Under the pieces are notes generated by a model. That model saw only the letters and a program-made list of their open reading frames with translations, was not told where the DNA came from and searched no databases. A stretch of 64,000 nt of DNA from Hymenobacter qilianensis (GTDB taxonomy: Bacteria; Bacteroidota; Bacteroidia; Cytophagales; Hymenobacteraceae), in contig NZ_CP060784.1 in NCBI RefSeq assembly GCF_014489555.1, forward strand, positions 2,356,001 to 2,420,000. Reading direction: 5' to 3'. Below, in pieces: positions 36,566-45,137 of the stretch. Each line of letters opens with the position of its first letter. Position 1 is the stretch's first letter. Position numbers and translations under genes: made by a program.

Positions 36566-38161
36566 GTGGCTTGCACTTCATGTTCCTCCGGTGGGGGCTG
36601 TTCTACAACTGCTAAGGGCTGCGGCTCAAAAGGCAGCTGTAGCTCTGGCTGTACCCGCCTCAACGTATTCGACTGGCTTCAGGACGTAGCCCTGCCCAGC
36701 GACTTTAAAGAGTTCGACATTGTGGAAATCCGCTTTAAAGGCGGCCGCAAAGAATTCTACCGCAATAAAACCCGCTTGCCTTTGGTAACCGGCGACGCCG
36801 TTGTAGTAGAAGCTGCCGGCAACGGCTGGCATCTGGGCCATGTGTCGCTGAAAGGCGAGTTGGTGCGCCTGCAAATGCGCAAGAAAAAGGCTGAGGCAGA
36901 AGCCAAAGACATGCGCAACATTCTGCGGGTAGCTACCGAGCAGGACGAGGAGCGCTGGCAAGCCGTGCGCGACCTCGAAACGGGCACCATGTTCCGAGCG
37001 CGCTCGGTAGTGGAAGAGCTGCGCCTCAAAATGAAGCTGTCGGATGTGGAGTACCAGGCCGACCGCACCCGCGCGACTTTCTTCTACTCCGCCGAAGACC
37101 GCGTCGATTTCCGCGACCTGATTCGTCGCCTAGCTGACGAGTTTCGTGTGCGCGTTGATATGCGCCAGATTTCGCTGCGCCACGAGGCTGGCCGTCTGGG
37201 GGGCATTGGCTCCTGCGGCCGCGAGCTGTGCTGCTCTACCTGGCTCACCGATTTTAAGAGTGTGAGTACGACGGCGGCCCGCTACCAGAACCTGAGCTTA
37301 AACCCCGCCAAGCTTTCGGGCCAATGCGGACGCCTCAAGTGCTGCCTGAACTACGAACTCGATACCTACCTCGACGCTCTCAAAGATATTCCGCAGGTGC
37401 AGCGCCCCTTGCTGACGGAAAAAGGGGAGGCGTTTTTGCAAAAGACGGACATATTCAAAAAAAGAATGTGGTTTGCTCTGCGCGGGGACAATAACTGGGT
37501 GATGCTAGACGCAGAGCGCGTGCGCGAAATTCAGGATATGAATAAGCGCGGCGAAAAGCCCGAAAACTTACTGCCACCCGTTCGGGAGGAGGAGCGCGCG
37601 CCTGAGGTTTCGGCCCACGTGGAAGGTAACCTCGACCGCCTCGACGACAAGATAAAAGGCGGTAAGCGCCCCAAGCGTCGGAAAAAGAAAGAAGGTGCGG
37701 AAGCAAGTGCCCCTGTTGCTGCGCCCGCCCGCACCGCCGTTTCCAAATCGGATCCTGACGCTTCCAGCGGCATTGAAGTGCCCGCAGCTGCTCCCTCCGA
37801 CGAGGCTCGTCGGCCTAGAGGAGCCGCCGCCCGGCCTCTCAATCGGCGCAATAATCGCTCTCGTTCCGAAGGCGGCCGCTCAAGCGAACCACGCGCCGAC
37901 AACAAGCGCCCAGAGGCTACTCCCCGGCCCGAAGGCAGCGTTGCCGCGCCGCGCCCCCCGCGTGGCGAAAATCGCCCCCCACGCGAAGGAAACGGACGCC
38001 CTGCCGGTGATGCTCCCAATCGCGACGCTCAGGCTAATCGGGAGGCTAGTACCAACCGTACCGGCCGCGAAAATCGCCCCCCACGACGCGGCCCGCGTCC
38101 GCCACGCCCAGGCGGTGGCGAAGGCAATACCGGTACATCTGCTACGCCCTCAGCTTCTTAA
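36566..38161 (+). CDS. PSP1/RicT family protein with disordered C-terminal tail
   Basis: 531 residues from GTG 36566, chosen because the cysteine-rich family N-terminus ACTSCSSGGGCSTTAKGCGSKG begins there and the promoter lies just before. RicT (YaaT) in Bacillus joins an RNA-maturation complex and may bind iron-sulfur clusters. The PSP1 domain (residues about 45-290) contains VEIRFKGGRKEFYRNKT, SCGRELCCSTWLTDF and GQCGRLKCCLNYELD. From about 370 the protein is low-complexity, rich in Arg, Pro, Ala, Gly and Asn, reminiscent of RNA-binding tails. gldH follows after 2 bases, as is usual in Bacteroidota. Confidence 0.9.
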   Translation: MACTSCSSGGGCSTTAKGCGSKGSCSSGCTRLNVFDWLQDVALPSDFKEFDIVEIRFKGGRKEFYRNKTRLPLVTGDAVVVEAAGNGWHLGHVSLKGELVRLQMRKKKAEAEAKDMRNILRVATEQDEERWQAVRDLETGTMFRARSVVEELRLKMKLSDVEYQADRTRATFFYSAEDRVDFRDLIRRLADEFRVRVDMRQISLRHEAGRLGGIGSCGRELCCSTWLTDFKSVSTTAARYQNLSLNPAKLSGQCGRLKCCLNYELDTYLDALKDIPQVQRPLLTEKGEAFLQKTDIFKKRMWFALRGDNNWVMLDAERVREIQDMNKRGEKPENLLPPVREEERAPEVSAHVEGNLDRLDDKIKGGKRPKRRKKKEGAEASAPVAAPARTAVSKSDPDASSGIEVPAAAPSDEARRPRGAAARPLNRRNNRSRSEGGRSSEPRADNKRPEATPRPEGSVAAPRPPRGENRPPREGNGRPAGDAPNRDAQANREASTNRTGRENRPPRRGPRPPRPGGGEGNTGTSATPSAS

Positions 38162-38163
38162 GT

Positions 38164-38643
38164 ATGTGTTTGTTACTCCGACTGTGGCCGGTGCTCTCTT
38201 TATTACTGCTGGCTGCCTGCGACCAGAATCAAGTATTTGAGAAGAATGCCGACTTCGACAGCTATACCTGGACTGTACAGGAAAAGCCTGCGTTCGAGTT
38301 TGAAATTCAAGACACTACCCAGCGTTACAACATTAGCTTTAATGTCCGCAACGCTTCCATGTACGGCTATTATAATCTGTATGTGAAGCACCAGCTATTC
38401 GGGCCCGATGGCAAACCGATATCAGCGCTGCTACACCAGATGATTCTTATGGACCCCCAAACGGGCGAACCTCGCGGCAAAGGAACCGGTGATATTTATG
38501 ATCATCAGTTTGTGGCGCTGCGCAACCAGCAGTTTCGGCAACCCGGCACGTATAAAATCGTGCTCGAGCAGTACATGCGCCAAGACCAGCTGCCCGGCAT
38601 CATGGCTGTAGGAGTGCGTGTAGCCAAGGCGGAAAATAAGTAA
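38164..38643 (+). CDS. gldH: Gliding motility lipoprotein GldH
   Basis: 159 residues. Signal peptide with lipobox (LLLLAACDQNQVFE). The body matches GldH: FDSYTWTVQEKPAFEFEIQDTTQRYNISFNVRNASMYGYYNLYVKH, then PDGKPIS, GEPRGKGTGDIYDHQFVALRNQQF and GTYKIVLEQYMRQDQLPGIMAVGVRV. GldH is needed for gliding in Flavobacterium and is widespread in the phylum. It is translationally coupled to ricT and followed by a terminator. Confidence 0.95.
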   Translation: MCLLLRLWPVLSLLLLAACDQNQVFEKNADFDSYTWTVQEKPAFEFEIQDTTQRYNISFNVRNASMYGYYNLYVKHQLFGPDGKPISALLHQMILMDPQTGEPRGKGTGDIYDHQFVALRNQQFRQPGTYKIVLEQYMRQDQLPGIMAVGVRVAKAENK

Positions 38644-38650
38644 GCCTACA

Positions 38651-38703
38651 ATTGCTAATAAAAAAGCCCCCAGAATATTCTGGGGGGCTTTTTTATTAGC
38701 AAT
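38651..38703 (+). terminator. Terminator of ricT-gldH with extended palindrome, AGCCCCC family
   Basis: ATTGCTAATAAAAAAGCCCCC, loop, then GGGGGGCTTTTTTATTAGCAAT. Pairing extends well beyond the T run; C5 arm against G6 arm. Confidence 0.9.
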
Positions 38704-38763
38704 TCAGAAAGCTATGACACAATAGTTATGATTAGCAAGGATTCAACTAGTAGAAGCAAGCCA

Positions 38764-38803
38764 CAAAAAAATCCCGTCTCAGCAAGAGCTAAGACGGGAT
38801 TCA
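38764..38803 (-). terminator. Intrinsic terminator of the first cold-shock gene
   Basis: Stem ATCCCGTCT with AGACGGGAT; reading on the minus strand the stem is followed by TTTTTTT. Confidence 0.85.
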
Positions 38804-38830
38804 GAGTGCAGCGTTAGCTGTCCGAAAGGA

Positions 38831-39025
38831 CTATTGTACGATGCGCACGTTTACGGCATTCAGGCCTTTTTTGCCTTGCTGAACCTCAAACTCTACGCGG
38901 TCAGTATCGCGGACGGGCTGCATAAGGCCGGTAGCGTGAACGAAGATATCTTCGCCGCCGCCGTCGGGGGTGATGAAGCCAAATCCTTTGGTTTCATTGA
39001 AAAATTTTACGATACCGGTGCTCAT
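38831..39025 (-). CDS. Cold-shock domain protein
   Basis: 64 residues from ATG 39025: MSTGIVKFFNETKGFGFITP, with RNP1 (KGFGFI) and RNP2 (DIFVHATGL) nucleic-acid-binding motifs. Single OB-fold cold-shock protein that binds RNA or single-stranded DNA. An upstream in-frame start at 39097 is rejected because it adds sequence unlike the family. A near -7 element (TATCTTTA) lies about 30 bases upstream. A second paralogue is encoded 217 bases upstream on the same strand. Confidence 0.95.
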   Translation of the reverse strand: MSTGIVKFFNETKGFGFITPDGGGEDIFVHATGLMQPVRDTDRVEFEVQQGKKGLNAVNVRIVQ

Positions 39026-39242
39026 AATAAAAAAATGTGGTGAAGAATGGGGTAAAGATAGCGTTAATTCCGGTTTGTAGAAGTTAAGCTCCCTCATATC
39101 ATCATTAGGGAGCTTAAAAAGCGTTTCAAAACAGGAGCTAACCTATTTGCAGGGCGTTTTTAAACGATGAAAAGCGAGAAAAAAATAATTGCTTCGGCCT
39201 CAATAAGAAAGAACTATGTGGTTGAAAGCAACTGAGGTGACA

Positions 39243-39434
39243 CTAGATGCGCTCAACCTTCACCGCGTTCAAGCCTTTCTTACCTTCAATTATATCAAAT
39301 GATACCCGATCATTTTCGCGAATTTCGTGAATCAGGCCCGTCTGGTGCACGAATATTTCCTGATTGTCCTCGTCCTGAACAATAAAGCCGAAGCCTTTCG
39401 ACTCATTAAAAAATTTTACTTTGCCCGTTTTCAT
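39243..39434 (-). CDS. Cold-shock domain protein, second copy
   Basis: 63 residues, MKTGKVKFFNESKGFGFIVQDEDNQEIFVHQTGL, with the same RNP motifs; the more acidic VQDEDNQE loop separates it from its neighbour. No terminator lies between the two, but each has its own upstream sequence. Exact TAnnTTTG (TAATTTTG) at 39473-39480 on the minus strand supports a separate promoter. Confidence 0.95.
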   Translation of the reverse strand: MKTGKVKFFNESKGFGFIVQDEDNQEIFVHQTGLIHEIRENDRVSFDIIEGKKGLNAVKVERI

Positions 39435-39472
39435 TGACTGATACTAACTAGGGTTGTAGGTTAAATAGTTAC

Positions 39473-39480
39473 CAAAATTA
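39473..39480 (-). promoter_or_regulatory. Bacteroidota -7 element (TAATTTTG)
   Basis: Exact match upstream of the second cold-shock gene, leaving a leader of about 32 bases. Cold-shock mRNAs often carry structured leaders; none is obvious here. Confidence 0.45.
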
Positions 39481-39721
39481 AAGCTATTTTCTGATCACTG
39501 TCACTAGTTGAGTTGAGAAATAGCCGGGAAAGCGGAGCTTTAAAAGCCTGTTTGGGGAGTATAGGGCTACTAATACAGGGGAGCGATGACTGCTTTTATC
39601 ACGCCATATGGTAGCGGTAGCGGGTTTTACTGCCTGTTCGCTCGAATCAACTCTGTGCTAGCGGGCGCGTATAGTTATTAGTAGCATCGCCCTTGTTTTT
39701 TCATCTTAAATAGTCTGCCCC

Positions 39722-39946
39722 ATGAAAAACGAACCTAGAAATCAGAACGAGAATACGACTCCTGAAGGCCTTTATACTGATTCGCACGCCGCTGCATCGA
39801 GCGAATCGTTGGCTGCCTCGGAAATGAGTGTAGGGAAAGGCGCCGTAACGGGCGAAGAAGGGAAGGAAGAAAACAAAGAAGCCAACCCCTTAGTAATGGG
39901 GCAAAACCCCGATAGAGAACGGCTTTCGGGAAACCGGTCCAACTAA
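39722..39946 (+). CDS. Small hydrophilic hypothetical protein
   Basis: 74 residues, very rich in Glu, Asn, Ser and Ala (MKNEPRNQNENTTPEGLY, KGAVTGEEGKEENKEANPL), no hydrophobic core and no cysteine; predicted disordered. It shares this style with the larger protein that follows after 60 bases. Unknown family; small hydrophilic proteins of this kind are often stress-related, but nothing in the sequence proves it. Confidence 0.55.
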   Translation: MKNEPRNQNENTTPEGLYTDSHAAASSESLAASEMSVGKGAVTGEEGKEENKEANPLVMGQNPDRERLSGNRSN

Positions 39947-40006
39947 ACTGCCAAGAAAGCGGGGCGCTGACCTCAACAACTCAACGCCTCTTGCTACCAG
40001 AGAATT

Positions 40007-41113
40007 ATGGAAAACGAACAGCCCGAACAAAACGCTAAACTTGATCCTGAAGCAGGTAATCCGCTGGCGAATAGCCGCACGCAGCCCGAAACGCCGGGTA
40101 TGACGGGGCATTCGTCGGCCGGGGCACCGCTCCCCAAAACGGCCCCTGCTGCGGCAGCTAACCCGGAGGATATAAATGATCAGCCTGCCATAGCATTACC
40201 CAACCCATACATTGACCTCGCCAACGACCCGACCATTGAGGTACCGTATGGCGGTAATTTTGGCAATAGCACCCAGCCCATTTTTCACGATGAGGATAGA
40301 CTGGAGAATCAATTGAGCGGTCCGGGCCGTGGCGAATTTGGCCCCCAGGATGCTGGCTCAACGCAAGGCGGCTACGGCGACCAGTACCGCGCCGACGAAG
40401 TGTACGGAGGAAAATTAGGTGTTCAGCAAGCCACCAGAGGAGGCTACGAAGGTGGAAAGCCAGAAAATAATACGGCCCCAACGGCCGGGCAGTATTCAAG
40501 CGCCCCCCAGCCGGATCGTCCGGAGGGCAGCACTTTTGGCACTGAACCTGGCACGCCCCTGAGTGGCACGACGGTGGATAGTCATTACGAGAACGATAAT
40601 GACTCGCCCCGAAGTGGAACTGGGTATAGCGAGGATTATGGGCGCACCTCATTAGGAGGTAAGTCAACAGCCGGTGCCAATTTGCCCCCCAACCAACGAA
40701 ATCAAACCGAAGATTACCTGCCTTCGCAGGAAGGCCACGATAGTGATGGCTTAGCTTACCAGCCAGTAGCTACCGAGCCGCGCACTACCGAACTAGGTGG
40801 CCGCGATGAGCCCGGCCCGACAGGTGAGCCTGATTCGTCCACGACCAGCGGGGGCTCTGCTTCCCGCACAGGGTACGTAGAGTCGGATGGGGAGCGTAGT
40901 GAGAGCGGAGATGCGGCGGAAGGTATTGGGTCGCGTGGGGGATCTTATAATGACGTCAACGCTAACAAGAACACCGGCGGCGCATCGGCAGAAGAAACTA
41001 TTCGTGCCGAGGATAACGAAGCTCCAGTGCCGCCGCGCGCCAATGAAACCAGCGACTACGGAACTACGCCCCGTCGCAATGCCGGCCGCGACAACGACAC
41101 AGACCGACAGTAA
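40007..41113 (+). CDS. Large disordered acidic hypothetical protein
   Basis: 368 residues almost without hydrophobic stretches, rich in Gly, Asn, Pro, Thr, Ser and acidic residues. Loose repeats are visible: GGYGDQYRADEVYGGKLG, GGYEGGKPENN, SGTGYSEDYGRTSLGGKS, SRTGYVESDGERSESGD, each with an aromatic Tyr flanked by Gly. It has no signal peptide. The middle part (PNPYIDLANDPTIEVPYGGNFGNSTQPIF) is the only region that looks foldable. Likely an operon with the 74-residue protein upstream. I do not recognise the family. Confidence 0.65.
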   Translation: MENEQPEQNAKLDPEAGNPLANSRTQPETPGMTGHSSAGAPLPKTAPAAAANPEDINDQPAIALPNPYIDLANDPTIEVPYGGNFGNSTQPIFHDEDRLENQLSGPGRGEFGPQDAGSTQGGYGDQYRADEVYGGKLGVQQATRGGYEGGKPENNTAPTAGQYSSAPQPDRPEGSTFGTEPGTPLSGTTVDSHYENDNDSPRSGTGYSEDYGRTSLGGKSTAGANLPPNQRNQTEDYLPSQEGHDSDGLAYQPVATEPRTTELGGRDEPGPTGEPDSSTTSGGSASRTGYVESDGERSESGDAAEGIGSRGGSYNDVNANKNTGGASAEETIRAEDNEAPVPPRANETSDYGTTPRRNAGRDNDTDRQ

Positions 41114-41146
41114 AGCCCTCTGGCATTGCTTAATAGTTCTGTCAAC

Positions 41147-41181
41147 AAAAAAGCCCCCCAGACAATTCTGGGGGCTTTTTT
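41147..41181. terminator. Bidirectional terminator, AGCCCCC family
   Basis: AAAAAAGCCCCCCAG, loop, CTGGGGGCTTTTTT between convergent genes; C6 against G5. Confidence 0.88.
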
Positions 41182-41213
41182 GCGACTGTTTAAGGGTTGA
41201 CAGTAAATGGCGT

Positions 41214-42098
41214 TTAAGACGCCGGATGAAAACAGTGTTGGTTGTCGTGGGCAAACTGCTCTATTGTGTGGGGTGCGTGGCCCGTGAGCTCTTGCATGGT
41301 GGACGTGGTATCGGCGGCATAGCCGGCCCGGCTGATGGCGTGCAGCTCCAGCAACGCATCTGTCAACCAGGCGGGTAGCTGCTGAGCCATTGCCTGTCGG
41401 GCGGCGGCTTCGGGCACATCCACATACTCCACTGCCCGGCCACAAGCCTTACTGATAGCCTGCGCTATTTCCTGCCCGCTGACAGCCGCCGGTCCGGTCA
41501 GGGTATAAGCTTTGCCCTGATGCTGCTTGATGTCAGCCGTCAGGATGGTGGCAGCTACGGCGGCAATGTCGCGCACATCGATATAAGCGACTTTTGCTTC
41601 TCCCAGCGGCAAATAGAACTTGCCCTCGCGCCGAATGGAAGGGCCGTATTGCTCCACGAAGTTCTGCATAAAGCCACCCGGGCGTAAGATGCAGTAGGCC
41701 AGACCACTTTGCTCCAGGTACTTTTCTACTTCGCGATGCCAGCGCCCAAATTGGGTGCCCGGCTCGGCCTCGGCCCCAATTACCGACAACCGCACAATCT
41801 GGCGTACGCCTGCCTGCTTGGCAATATCAATGAATTGCTTGCTGATAGCCACCTGATCCTCGGTGACGGGCGTAATCATAAATACCCGACCCACGCCAGT
41901 TAGCGCAACGTGCAGCGATTCAGGCTTATGAAAATCCATCTCGACCAGCTGCACGCCGGAGGTAATATGGCTAAATCGGTCGCCCTTAATAATAGAGTGC
42001 ACACCGGCGCGCACCGTCACGCCACGATTGGCCAGGGCCAAAACCAGCTCCGAGCCCACGGTGCCCGTTGCGCCAGTAACCAGAATTGTATGCGACAT
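41214..42098 (-). CDS. NmrA-like NAD(P)-binding reductase
   Basis: 294-residue atypical short-chain dehydrogenase with an N-terminal Rossmann motif (ILVTGATGTVGSELVLALANRG) and the family stretches GVRQIVRLSVIGAEAEPGTQFGRWHREVEKYLEQSGLAYCILRPGGFMQN and VAYIDVRDIAAVAATIL. There is no canonical YxxxK, as is usual in the NmrA/QOR2 type, whose members are redox sensors or quinone reductases. The role is not deducible from neighbours. Confidence 0.88.
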   Translation of the reverse strand: MSHTILVTGATGTVGSELVLALANRGVTVRAGVHSIIKGDRFSHITSGVQLVEMDFHKPESLHVALTGVGRVFMITPVTEDQVAISKQFIDIAKQAGVRQIVRLSVIGAEAEPGTQFGRWHREVEKYLEQSGLAYCILRPGGFMQNFVEQYGPSIRREGKFYLPLGEAKVAYIDVRDIAAVAATILTADIKQHQGKAYTLTGPAAVSGQEIAQAISKACGRAVEYVDVPEAAARQAMAQQLPAWLTDALLELHAISRAGYAADTTSTMQELTGHAPHTIEQFAHDNQHCFHPAS

Positions 42099-42184
42099 TT
42101 GGTAGGTGTTGAGGAGTGAAGATGAAAGAGCAGATAGGAATACATGAATAACTTAAGCGTACTGATTCCGGCGCTCAGCGGTTA

Positions 42185-43054
42185 TTATTTCTTCTGAAAG
42201 GCAGCCCGGAAGAGTTTTCCCTTCTCATTGCTGATTAGAAAGTCGTGGTCATTGATAAAAACAATGGCTTCGGCCTGCCCGGTTTGCGGAAGCGGCAAGC
42301 AGCTTTTGTCCCCGTCAAAAAGCCTGGCGCCTGCTTTCCGCTCAATCAGGTAAGCGTAGCCGTAACCCAGCAAGGCCACGGTGCGACCGTCGGGGCTGAT
42401 GTCGGCGGCGGTAATCCAGGTATTGGTTTGCATGCTGTCTGCCAGGCGGGCGGTGTAGGTGCCGGGGCGCGCCGGCAGGACATAATACTTGACCCAGTTG
42501 CCCTCACCGCGGTTTTTGGTGAATAAGTGCAGGCTGTCCTGATAAAAGAAAACAGCTTCACAGTCGAAGTTGCGGGCAACTTTTTTGGGTGGAAACTGGC
42601 GCTGGTCGGGATACTCAAACCGAATCGTATCAACCTCCCGCAGCTCAGGGCCGCCCAGACGATAAATGGCCAGGTTGCGGCGCTTATTCTGGTTGTTGCC
42701 AAAGTCGCCGATGTAGAGGTTGCCTTCTTCATCCCGCGTCAAATCCTCCCAATCGATGTTGGTGAGCGGCGTCAGATCCACCTCCTGCAACCGGTCGCCC
42801 TGCATGGTCACTTTGTAGAGTTTGGCGGTGTTGCCGCCGTCGCCGTGGGTCCAGAGGTCGCCTTCGTCGTTGGCGATTTCCAGGCCGGAGCTTTCCACTA
42901 CTTTGTCTTTTTGCAAGCGGCCCACCTGCTTCACCTGGTACGTCTGGCTCACCCGGTCGAAGTCGCCGCGCCCTTTGTCGTTGGCGCAGCCGCAAAGCAC
43001 CGTGTGAAAAAAAATAAGAAGGGGGAAAAGCTTGTCGCGTAGCAATAAGGCCAT
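42185..43054 (-). CDS. Lipoprotein with beta-propeller (SdiA-regulated/YjiK-like)
   Basis: 289 residues from ATG 43054. Signal peptide ending in the lipobox LCGCAND. The mature part has propeller-type strands: VVESSGLEIANDEGDLWTHGDGGNTAKLYKV, IDWEDLTRDEEGNLYIGDFGNNQNKRRNLAIYRL, FDCEAVFFYQDSLHLFTKN, ITAADISPDGRTVALLGY. The DWEDL and GDFGNN segments are typical of this group of secreted Bacteroidota proteins. No enzymatic motif is evident; ligand unknown. Confidence 0.75.
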   Translation of the reverse strand: MALLLRDKLFPLLIFFHTVLCGCANDKGRGDFDRVSQTYQVKQVGRLQKDKVVESSGLEIANDEGDLWTHGDGGNTAKLYKVTMQGDRLQEVDLTPLTNIDWEDLTRDEEGNLYIGDFGNNQNKRRNLAIYRLGGPELREVDTIRFEYPDQRQFPPKKVARNFDCEAVFFYQDSLHLFTKNRGEGNWVKYYVLPARPGTYTARLADSMQTNTWITAADISPDGRTVALLGYGYAYLIERKAGARLFDGDKSCLPLPQTGQAEAIVFINDHDFLISNEKGKLFRAAFQKK

Positions 43055-43292
43055 GAGATAGGGAGTTAGCAAAGTGCTGAGCGTGGTGCGGCCGAACTAT
43101 TACTATCCGGCGTTGGCCATCCATACGAAAGGCAAACCCGAATGGGCGAACCAGGGCGCAAAAGGTCGCAAACTTGACCTAGCCTATACGCTCCGAGCGG
43201 CAGGGACCTTCAACTCTTACAGAAATAGTTAATGTACAAAGCCCCCAGCCACTTTCTGATGGCCCGGCGCGGCGAAGCACGACCTGTAAAAG

Positions 43293-44288
43293 CTAGAACC
43301 GCAGGTAAGGCTGAAGCTTTTCAAACGTCGCGTCGTCGAGGATGCGGATTTTGCGCAGATCGGTGGCTTGCTGATAGGGGCCGTGCTGCTGCCGGTAGGC
43401 TACCAGCACCCGGCCCAGGCGCAAACCCACGTACGGATGGTCTTTTAGCTCGGCCAGCGTGGCATTGTTTACATCAATGGGCATAGGAGCAAAGCTGGCC
43501 GCGACGAACGTGTACTTGCGCAGGCTGTCCACGAGGTCGGGGGGCAAATTATAGATTTCACCCAACTGTTCTTCCCGCGAAAAGCCCCCCAGCCGCGCCC
43601 GATAAGCCACCACCCGGCTCGACAGTCCCCGCCCGATACCCCGAATCTGCATGAGCTGGGTGGTATCGGCCGCGTTCAGATCGAAGGGCGCGAGGTGGGT
43701 GGGCTTGCGCGGAAATTTGCTGGCTGGAAACGCGGAAGTGCGCTCTGGGTAGCGGCTTTTAGTACCGGCATAAGTGGCGCGGGCGGGCAGCTCATCTGGC
43801 AGCTGCATGAAAGGCGCAAAGCGAGCGTACACCGAATCGGGGAGGCCATACGTACGCCGGATCTGCGCTTTAGCTTTGAAGCCCTGAATAACATCGCGAT
43901 ACTTCACCATGCGCTGGGCTACGTAGCGCGGCACTCCGCGCGCCTCCCAATCCGTTGCCGATAAGGCGTTGGGGTCGAATGGGGAGAGGGCTACCTGCGC
44001 TACGGGCGGCTGGGGGGCTTTTCGGCGCGGGTAGCGGCTGGCGTAGGTGCGCGGCTGACGGGCAGCGGCCAGGTCTGCGGCTAGCGCATCAAGCTGCTGC
44101 TGATCGGTGGTGGGGTCGTAATGGGGAAGGGCCGGCTGAAGCAGCGGCGGTAATACCAGCCAAAACACGAGCAGTAGCAATAGCACTACAAACCCGGACG
44201 TCTCGCGGCGCGAGAATCCAAAATACCGCCGTACCGCGTCGCGCAGGGCTAGATGCGGGGCTTTGCGGGGACGCTGATGCTTAAGCAC
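43293..44288 (-). CDS. ComEA-like helix-hairpin-helix membrane protein
   Basis: 331 residues from GTG 44288. One membrane helix near the N-terminus (GFVVLLLLLVFWLVLPPLL), then several helix-hairpin-helix DNA-binding modules: NAADTTQLMQIRGIGRGLSSRVVAYRARLGGF, VNNATLAELKDHPYVGLRLGRVLVAYRQQHGPY, and a weaker one around SATDWEARGVPRYVAQRMVKYRD. This is the arrangement of ComEA-type receptors that bind incoming DNA in natural transformation, though many Bacteroidota encode such proteins without proven competence. Three copies of the TGGGGGGC word lie inside this gene (43539, 43585, 44012). Confidence 0.85.
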   Translation of the reverse strand: MLKHQRPRKAPHLALRDAVRRYFGFSRRETSGFVVLLLLLVFWLVLPPLLQPALPHYDPTTDQQQLDALAADLAAARQPRTYASRYPRRKAPQPPVAQVALSPFDPNALSATDWEARGVPRYVAQRMVKYRDVIQGFKAKAQIRRTYGLPDSVYARFAPFMQLPDELPARATYAGTKSRYPERTSAFPASKFPRKPTHLAPFDLNAADTTQLMQIRGIGRGLSSRVVAYRARLGGFSREEQLGEIYNLPPDLVDSLRKYTFVAASFAPMPIDVNNATLAELKDHPYVGLRLGRVLVAYRQQHGPYQQATDLRKIRILDDATFEKLQPYLRF

Positions 44289-44525
44289 GAAGAAGGTAGA
44301 ATATAACTAAAAATTGATGCTAGCTACGCACGTAATTACTTTTTGCATTTGCATAAATCAAGCCTCAAAGCAGCTGTAGCCCAATTAATTTCCGATCAGC
44401 TAAGCTAAAACAGTTGAATTGTATAGTAAATGAGACTGTGCAGCACGGTCTAAAAATTGGCGAAAACCGCTGTAGCCCGTATCATTACATATTCGTTTTT
44501 CGTTCTGCTGCTCACACCTCCACCT

Positions 44526-45116
44526 ATGCCTTCCGCCGTCGTTCGTACTCCTGAGTTTTTTGATCAGCTCGCCGCCGCCGTACGCTCGGCCCGGGAGGTG
44601 GTGACGCAGCGGCTACGGCATCTGAGCGAAGATCAGCTCAATCGGCGCCCTTCGCCGGATACCTGGAGCGTAGGGCAGTGTCTGGAGCATCTTACCATCG
44701 TGGGCGGCCATCATCTGCCGGCAGTAGTTCGCAAGGTTAAGGCTGCGAGCGAGCGTGGAACTAAGCCAGCCGACACCGTAAAGTCAGGTTTTGTGGGCCG
44801 GCGGCTTGTGCAAGCCATGCGTACGCCAGTTAGCCAAAAAGCCCTCAAAACGCCCCAGCGCTACGCACCCAGCGGCAGCCGCCTGCCCCGTACGGTAGTG
44901 GAAGTATTTGGCCGCCAGCTCGACGAGCTATTAAATCTTATTGATCAGGCGCGCACTATAAACGCCAACCGTGTGCGCATTCCCAACCCGCTGATTCCGC
45001 TGCTCCAATTGCGCCTCACCGATGAGTTTGCTTTTCTGGTGGCGCACATAGAGCGACACATGGCGCAAGTAGAGCGCGTATTGCAAGCCACCAAGCGTCC
45101 ACAGGACGAAGCATAA
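44526..45116 (+). CDS. DinB family protein
   Basis: 196 residues from ATG 44526; an upstream in-frame start at 44457 adds hydrophobic residues unlike the family. DinB four-helix fold: LRHLSEDQLNRRPSPDTWSVGQCLEHLTIVGGHHL, with the His of CLEHL and the closing FLVAHIERHMAQVERVL providing the usual three-His metal site. Family members are metal-dependent thiol S-transferases or hydrolases; the exact reaction is unknown. Its end converges with the desaturase operon. Confidence 0.85.
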   Translation: MPSAVVRTPEFFDQLAAAVRSAREVVTQRLRHLSEDQLNRRPSPDTWSVGQCLEHLTIVGGHHLPAVVRKVKAASERGTKPADTVKSGFVGRRLVQAMRTPVSQKALKTPQRYAPSGSRLPRTVVEVFGRQLDELLNLIDQARTINANRVRIPNPLIPLLQLRLTDEFAFLVAHIERHMAQVERVLQATKRPQDEA

Positions 45117-45137
45117 GCCAAGCCCGCCGAGTAGCAA

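Noticed and set aside
37700..38150. Overlapping minus-strand ORFs in the RicT tail
   Set aside because: They mirror a low-complexity Arg/Pro/Ala coding tail; the GC-rich bias opens frames on the other strand.
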